From: CAYMYN01 sp964394665
GTDB lineage: Bacteria; Planctomycetota; UBA1135; GCA-002686595
Reading direction: 5' to 3'
Length of the DNA stretch: 64,000 nucleotides
NCBI GenBank assembly: GCA_964394665.1
Contig: CAYMYN010000016.1
Span: 1 to 64,000, forward strand
Position numbers and translations under genes: made by a program. The notes beneath the pieces were generated by a model, which worked only from the letters and a program-made list of their open reading frames with translations, ran no database searches and was not told the DNA's origin. Positions 61,905 through 64,000 of this stretch are shown piece after piece; within the stretch, counting starts at the first letter, position 1; each line of letters begins with the position of its first letter.

Positions 61905-62858
61905 ATGAAACGCATCGAAGTCGATCCGCGATCCGTGTCCGTCCTGGTGCTCGCGCTGGTGTGTGCCGCGTCGGTTCCGGCGCTGGCCGATCCAGCCCTG
62001 GCGAGCGCGCCGGCGGCGGAGCAGGACGCGGCGGACGAGGGCCCGCGGCGCCTCGAACGTTGGCCCGAACCGAACGATCGCCAGCAGGTCGAGGTCGACG
62101 TGCTGCGCCTGCGCAAGGCCTCGACCGAGGGCATGGAGCAGGGCGCGCGGGAGGCGCTCGTGGCCCAGGGCGCGGCCGTCGCGCCCGCCCTGTTGGAAGC
62201 CCTGCGCAAGGAGAAGGACCCCGCGGCCCGCGCCCGCGTGGAGGCCGTCTTGGAGCGCGTCACCGGCGCCGAGCACACGCGCTTGCTCGCGCAGCGCTTC
62301 GACGATCGCGCCCCCGAGGTGCGCGCCTTCGCCCTGCGCCGCGCGGCGGCCTTCCCCGACCCCGGGCTGCGCTCGGCCGCCGAGGCGGCACGCGAGCGGG
62401 CGGCCCGCGCGCTGGAGGACAAGAAGCTCGGCGACGAGGCGCGCGCGGCGCTGCGCGAGGAGCTCTACCGCGCCTCCCTGTGCTGCGCGTCGACGGGCTC
62501 GATCGTCGGCCTGCCCCAGCTCATCGAGCGCGCGCGCTCGGACTGGGCGCGCAGCGGCCCGGAGCTGCGCACCGCGCTCGCCGCCTGCAAGGGCGCGCCC
62601 GCCACGGCCGCCCTGCTCCCAGCGCTGGGCTCGGGCGACCGCGCCGAGGTCGTCGCCGCCCTGGGGCTGCTCGCGGTGTGCGGGGCCGGCGAGGAGACGC
62701 CCCAGCGCGTCCGCCCGCTGCTCGACCACACCGACAACACGATCCGCGTGGCGGCGATCAACGCCCTGCGCGGCATCGTGGACGGCGACCCGCCCCTCGA
62801 GCGCCTGCCGGTCTTCGAGGCCATCGAGCAGGCCAACGCCTGGAAGAAACGTCTATGA
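61905..62858 (+). CDS. Exported HEAT-repeat protein
   Basis: A 317-residue protein with a signal peptide (VLVLALVCAASVPALA) and GAGGGA ribosome-binding site, two bases after the lipoprotein stop. The rest is alpha-helical HEAT repeats (ALVAQGAAVAPALLEALRKEKDP, VRAFALRRAAAFPDP, AEVVAALGLLAVCGAG, IRVAAINALRGIVDG), a scaffold for protein binding. It is expected in the envelope. Its stop overlaps the start of the next gene (ATGA). Confidence 0.85.
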   Translation: MKRIEVDPRSVSVLVLALVCAASVPALADPALASAPAAEQDAADEGPRRLERWPEPNDRQQVEVDVLRLRKASTEGMEQGAREALVAQGAAVAPALLEALRKEKDPAARARVEAVLERVTGAEHTRLLAQRFDDRAPEVRAFALRRAAAFPDPGLRSAAEAARERAARALEDKKLGDEARAALREELYRASLCCASTGSIVGLPQLIERARSDWARSGPELRTALAACKGAPATAALLPALGSGDRAEVVAALGLLAVCGAGEETPQRVRPLLDHTDNTIRVAAINALRGIVDGDPPLERLPVFEAIEQANAWKKRL

Positions 62859-64000
62859 GCGCGCCCTCCCCCCCGCGCCGCGCGTTCCTGCGCGCGCTCG
62901 CCCTGCTGCTCGCACTCCTGCCGGCCGCGGCCGGCCCGCAGGCCGTCGACCCCTACACGGGCGGCGATCCGGCGCTGATGGCCGCCGCGGGGGTGGTGTC
63001 GTACGGCGGTTTCGAGTTCGCGCGCGAGGACACGCGGGGCGTCGAGAAGGTGCTGGGCGTCGTCGACATCAAGTGGATCGAGACCGCGCACTTCGAGATC
63101 GGCTTCGGCCTGGGGCCCTACAAGCTGCGCCAAGAGGAGCGCAAGAAGGTCCAGGCCGAGCTCGAGCGCCTGGCGCAGAAACTACCCAAGGTTAGCCCCA
63201 AGCAGACCACCCTCGACCCCTGGCTGCGGGCGCACCTGTTCGCGCAACGGCTCGAGGATGCCTACGCCGAGTTCCTGGCCCTGGTCGAGCTCACCGACGC
63301 GGACTTCCCCGACGGCAAGACGCCCTACGTGGTCGGTCAGGACAAGCCCTACATGGGCGAGGGCCCGTACCTGGGCCAGAAGGGCAAGTTCGAGGTGCTG
63401 ATCCTGCCCAGCGAGGCCGCGTTGGTGACCTACCTGCGCCACTACTTCGGCCTGGGGATGCGGCGCACGCAGCGCTGGAATCTGCCCGAGCGCGGCTCGC
63501 TGTCGATGACGATGCACGAGGCCCAGGGCCGACTGCGGGTCGACACGGCGTTGCACGGGCACGTCGTGTTCAACGCCTCGCACCTGTTCCTGGAGGCGTT
63601 GCGCCACTACAGCTACGACGCACCCCGTTGGCTGCAGGAGGGCTTGGCGCACTGGATGGAGCGGCGCGTCTCGCCGCTCTACAACTCCTTCGACGGCGAC
63701 GAGGGCTCCGCGCCGGAGATGACCTCCAAGTCCAACTGGGAGGCCGAGACGAAGAAGCTCGTCGCGGGCGGCAACGCCCCACGCCTGGCGGAGATGATCG
63801 GCTTCACCACCTACGGCGAGTTCCGCATCGAGCACCACTTCGCGACCTGGTCGATGGTCGACTACCTGGTCCGGGAACACCGGGCGGGCTTCGGTCGGCT
63901 CCTCAAGGGCATCAAGGGGCTGCTCGACGAGCAGGGCTTCGCCGATGGCAGCCGGCTCGCGAACACCCAGCGCGAGTTGTTCCGGAGCGAGTTCCGGATG
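62855..64000 (+). CDS. Exported peptidase-MA-like protein, cut by window end
   Basis: The first 382 residues of an exported protein that continues past the window. It has a signal peptide (ALALLLALLPAAAG). The fold suggests a gluzincin of the peptidase MA group: an ALRHYSYDAPRWLQEGLAHWMERR segment with the usual WLxEGLA helix, but where HExxH is expected there is LEALRH, so the zinc site is probably lost. It may be a non-catalytic binder. It starts within the stop of the HEAT-repeat gene (ATGA), so it is translationally coupled to it. Truncated on the right by the window. Confidence 0.75.
   Translation, partial: MSAPSPPRRAFLRALALLLALLPAAAGPQAVDPYTGGDPALMAAAGVVSYGGFEFAREDTRGVEKVLGVVDIKWIETAHFEIGFGLGPYKLRQEERKKVQAELERLAQKLPKVSPKQTTLDPWLRAHLFAQRLEDAYAEFLALVELTDADFPDGKTPYVVGQDKPYMGEGPYLGQKGKFEVLILPSEAALVTYLRHYFGLGMRRTQRWNLPERGSLSMTMHEAQGRLRVDTALHGHVVFNASHLFLEALRHYSYDAPRWLQEGLAHWMERRVSPLYNSFDGDEGSAPEMTSKSNWEAETKKLVAGGNAPRLAEMIGFTTYGEFRIEHHFATWSMVDYLVREHRAGFGRLLKGIKGLLDEQGFADGSRLANTQRELFRSEFRM

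Overview
The window is a 64 kb piece of a very GC-rich bacterial genome with densely packed genes, many joined by ATGA, GTGA or TGATG stop/start overlaps. The best guess for the source is a planctomycete. The reasons are a secreted protein whose C-terminal third has the cysteine-rich CPCGN-type domain seen in planctomycete exported proteins, ECF-type sigma factors including one fused to a membrane and exported region, and many exported proteins of unknown role. This is inferred from protein style; no rRNA is present to confirm it. Two 10-N runs (18466-18475 and 26479-26488) mark scaffold gaps, so this is a draft assembly.

Layout. 1-7460: universal stress protein, two 65-residue proteins, CBS-pair protein, a hybrid histidine kinase with a FixL-like heme PAS domain, an exported toroid-like protein, an isocitrate/isopropylmalate-type dehydrogenase and a DUF2007-like protein. 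7588-11306: surface-glycan cluster (flippase, glycosyltransferase, membrane-anchored SGNH hydrolase). 11318-18933, minus strand: exported beta-propeller, molybdopterin oxidoreductase, a coupled glycosyltransferase with two small lipoproteins, and a cyanophycinase-like peptidase. 19015-25047: a 2010-residue helicase-nuclease with a transglutaminase-like domain, which resembles a single-gene defence factor. 25091-32986: S9 peptidase, two-gene ABC importer, triple-repeat exported protein, tRNA-Pro(GGG).

33142-45104: phospholipid genes plsY-gpsA, a HyuA-type hydrolase, a 7Fe ferredoxin, tRNA-Gly(GCC), a DHH phosphoesterase, and a sugar-type set (Gfo/Idh/MocA dehydrogenase, two TIM-barrel isomerase-like proteins, MFS transporter). 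45294-50094: a regulatory island with an ECF sigma factor fused through a membrane helix to a roughly 1000-residue exported beta-domain region, an 82-residue gene, and a second sigma factor. 50104-59062: housekeeping genes (purB, nadC, ruvC, ispD, ispF) mixed with an EEP nuclease, VanZ-like protein, RsbW-like kinase, ComEA-like protein and FlhG/MinD-like ATPase. 59188-64000: an envelope-protein module (two lipoproteins resembling peptidyl-prolyl isomerases, a HEAT-repeat protein and a peptidase-MA-like protein cut by the window end).

The most unusual items are the sigma factor-exported repeat fusion at 45294-48941, the solitary helicase-nuclease at 19015-25047, and the heme-PAS hybrid kinase at 2248-4176. 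I found no insertion sequence, prophage, CRISPR array or rRNA.
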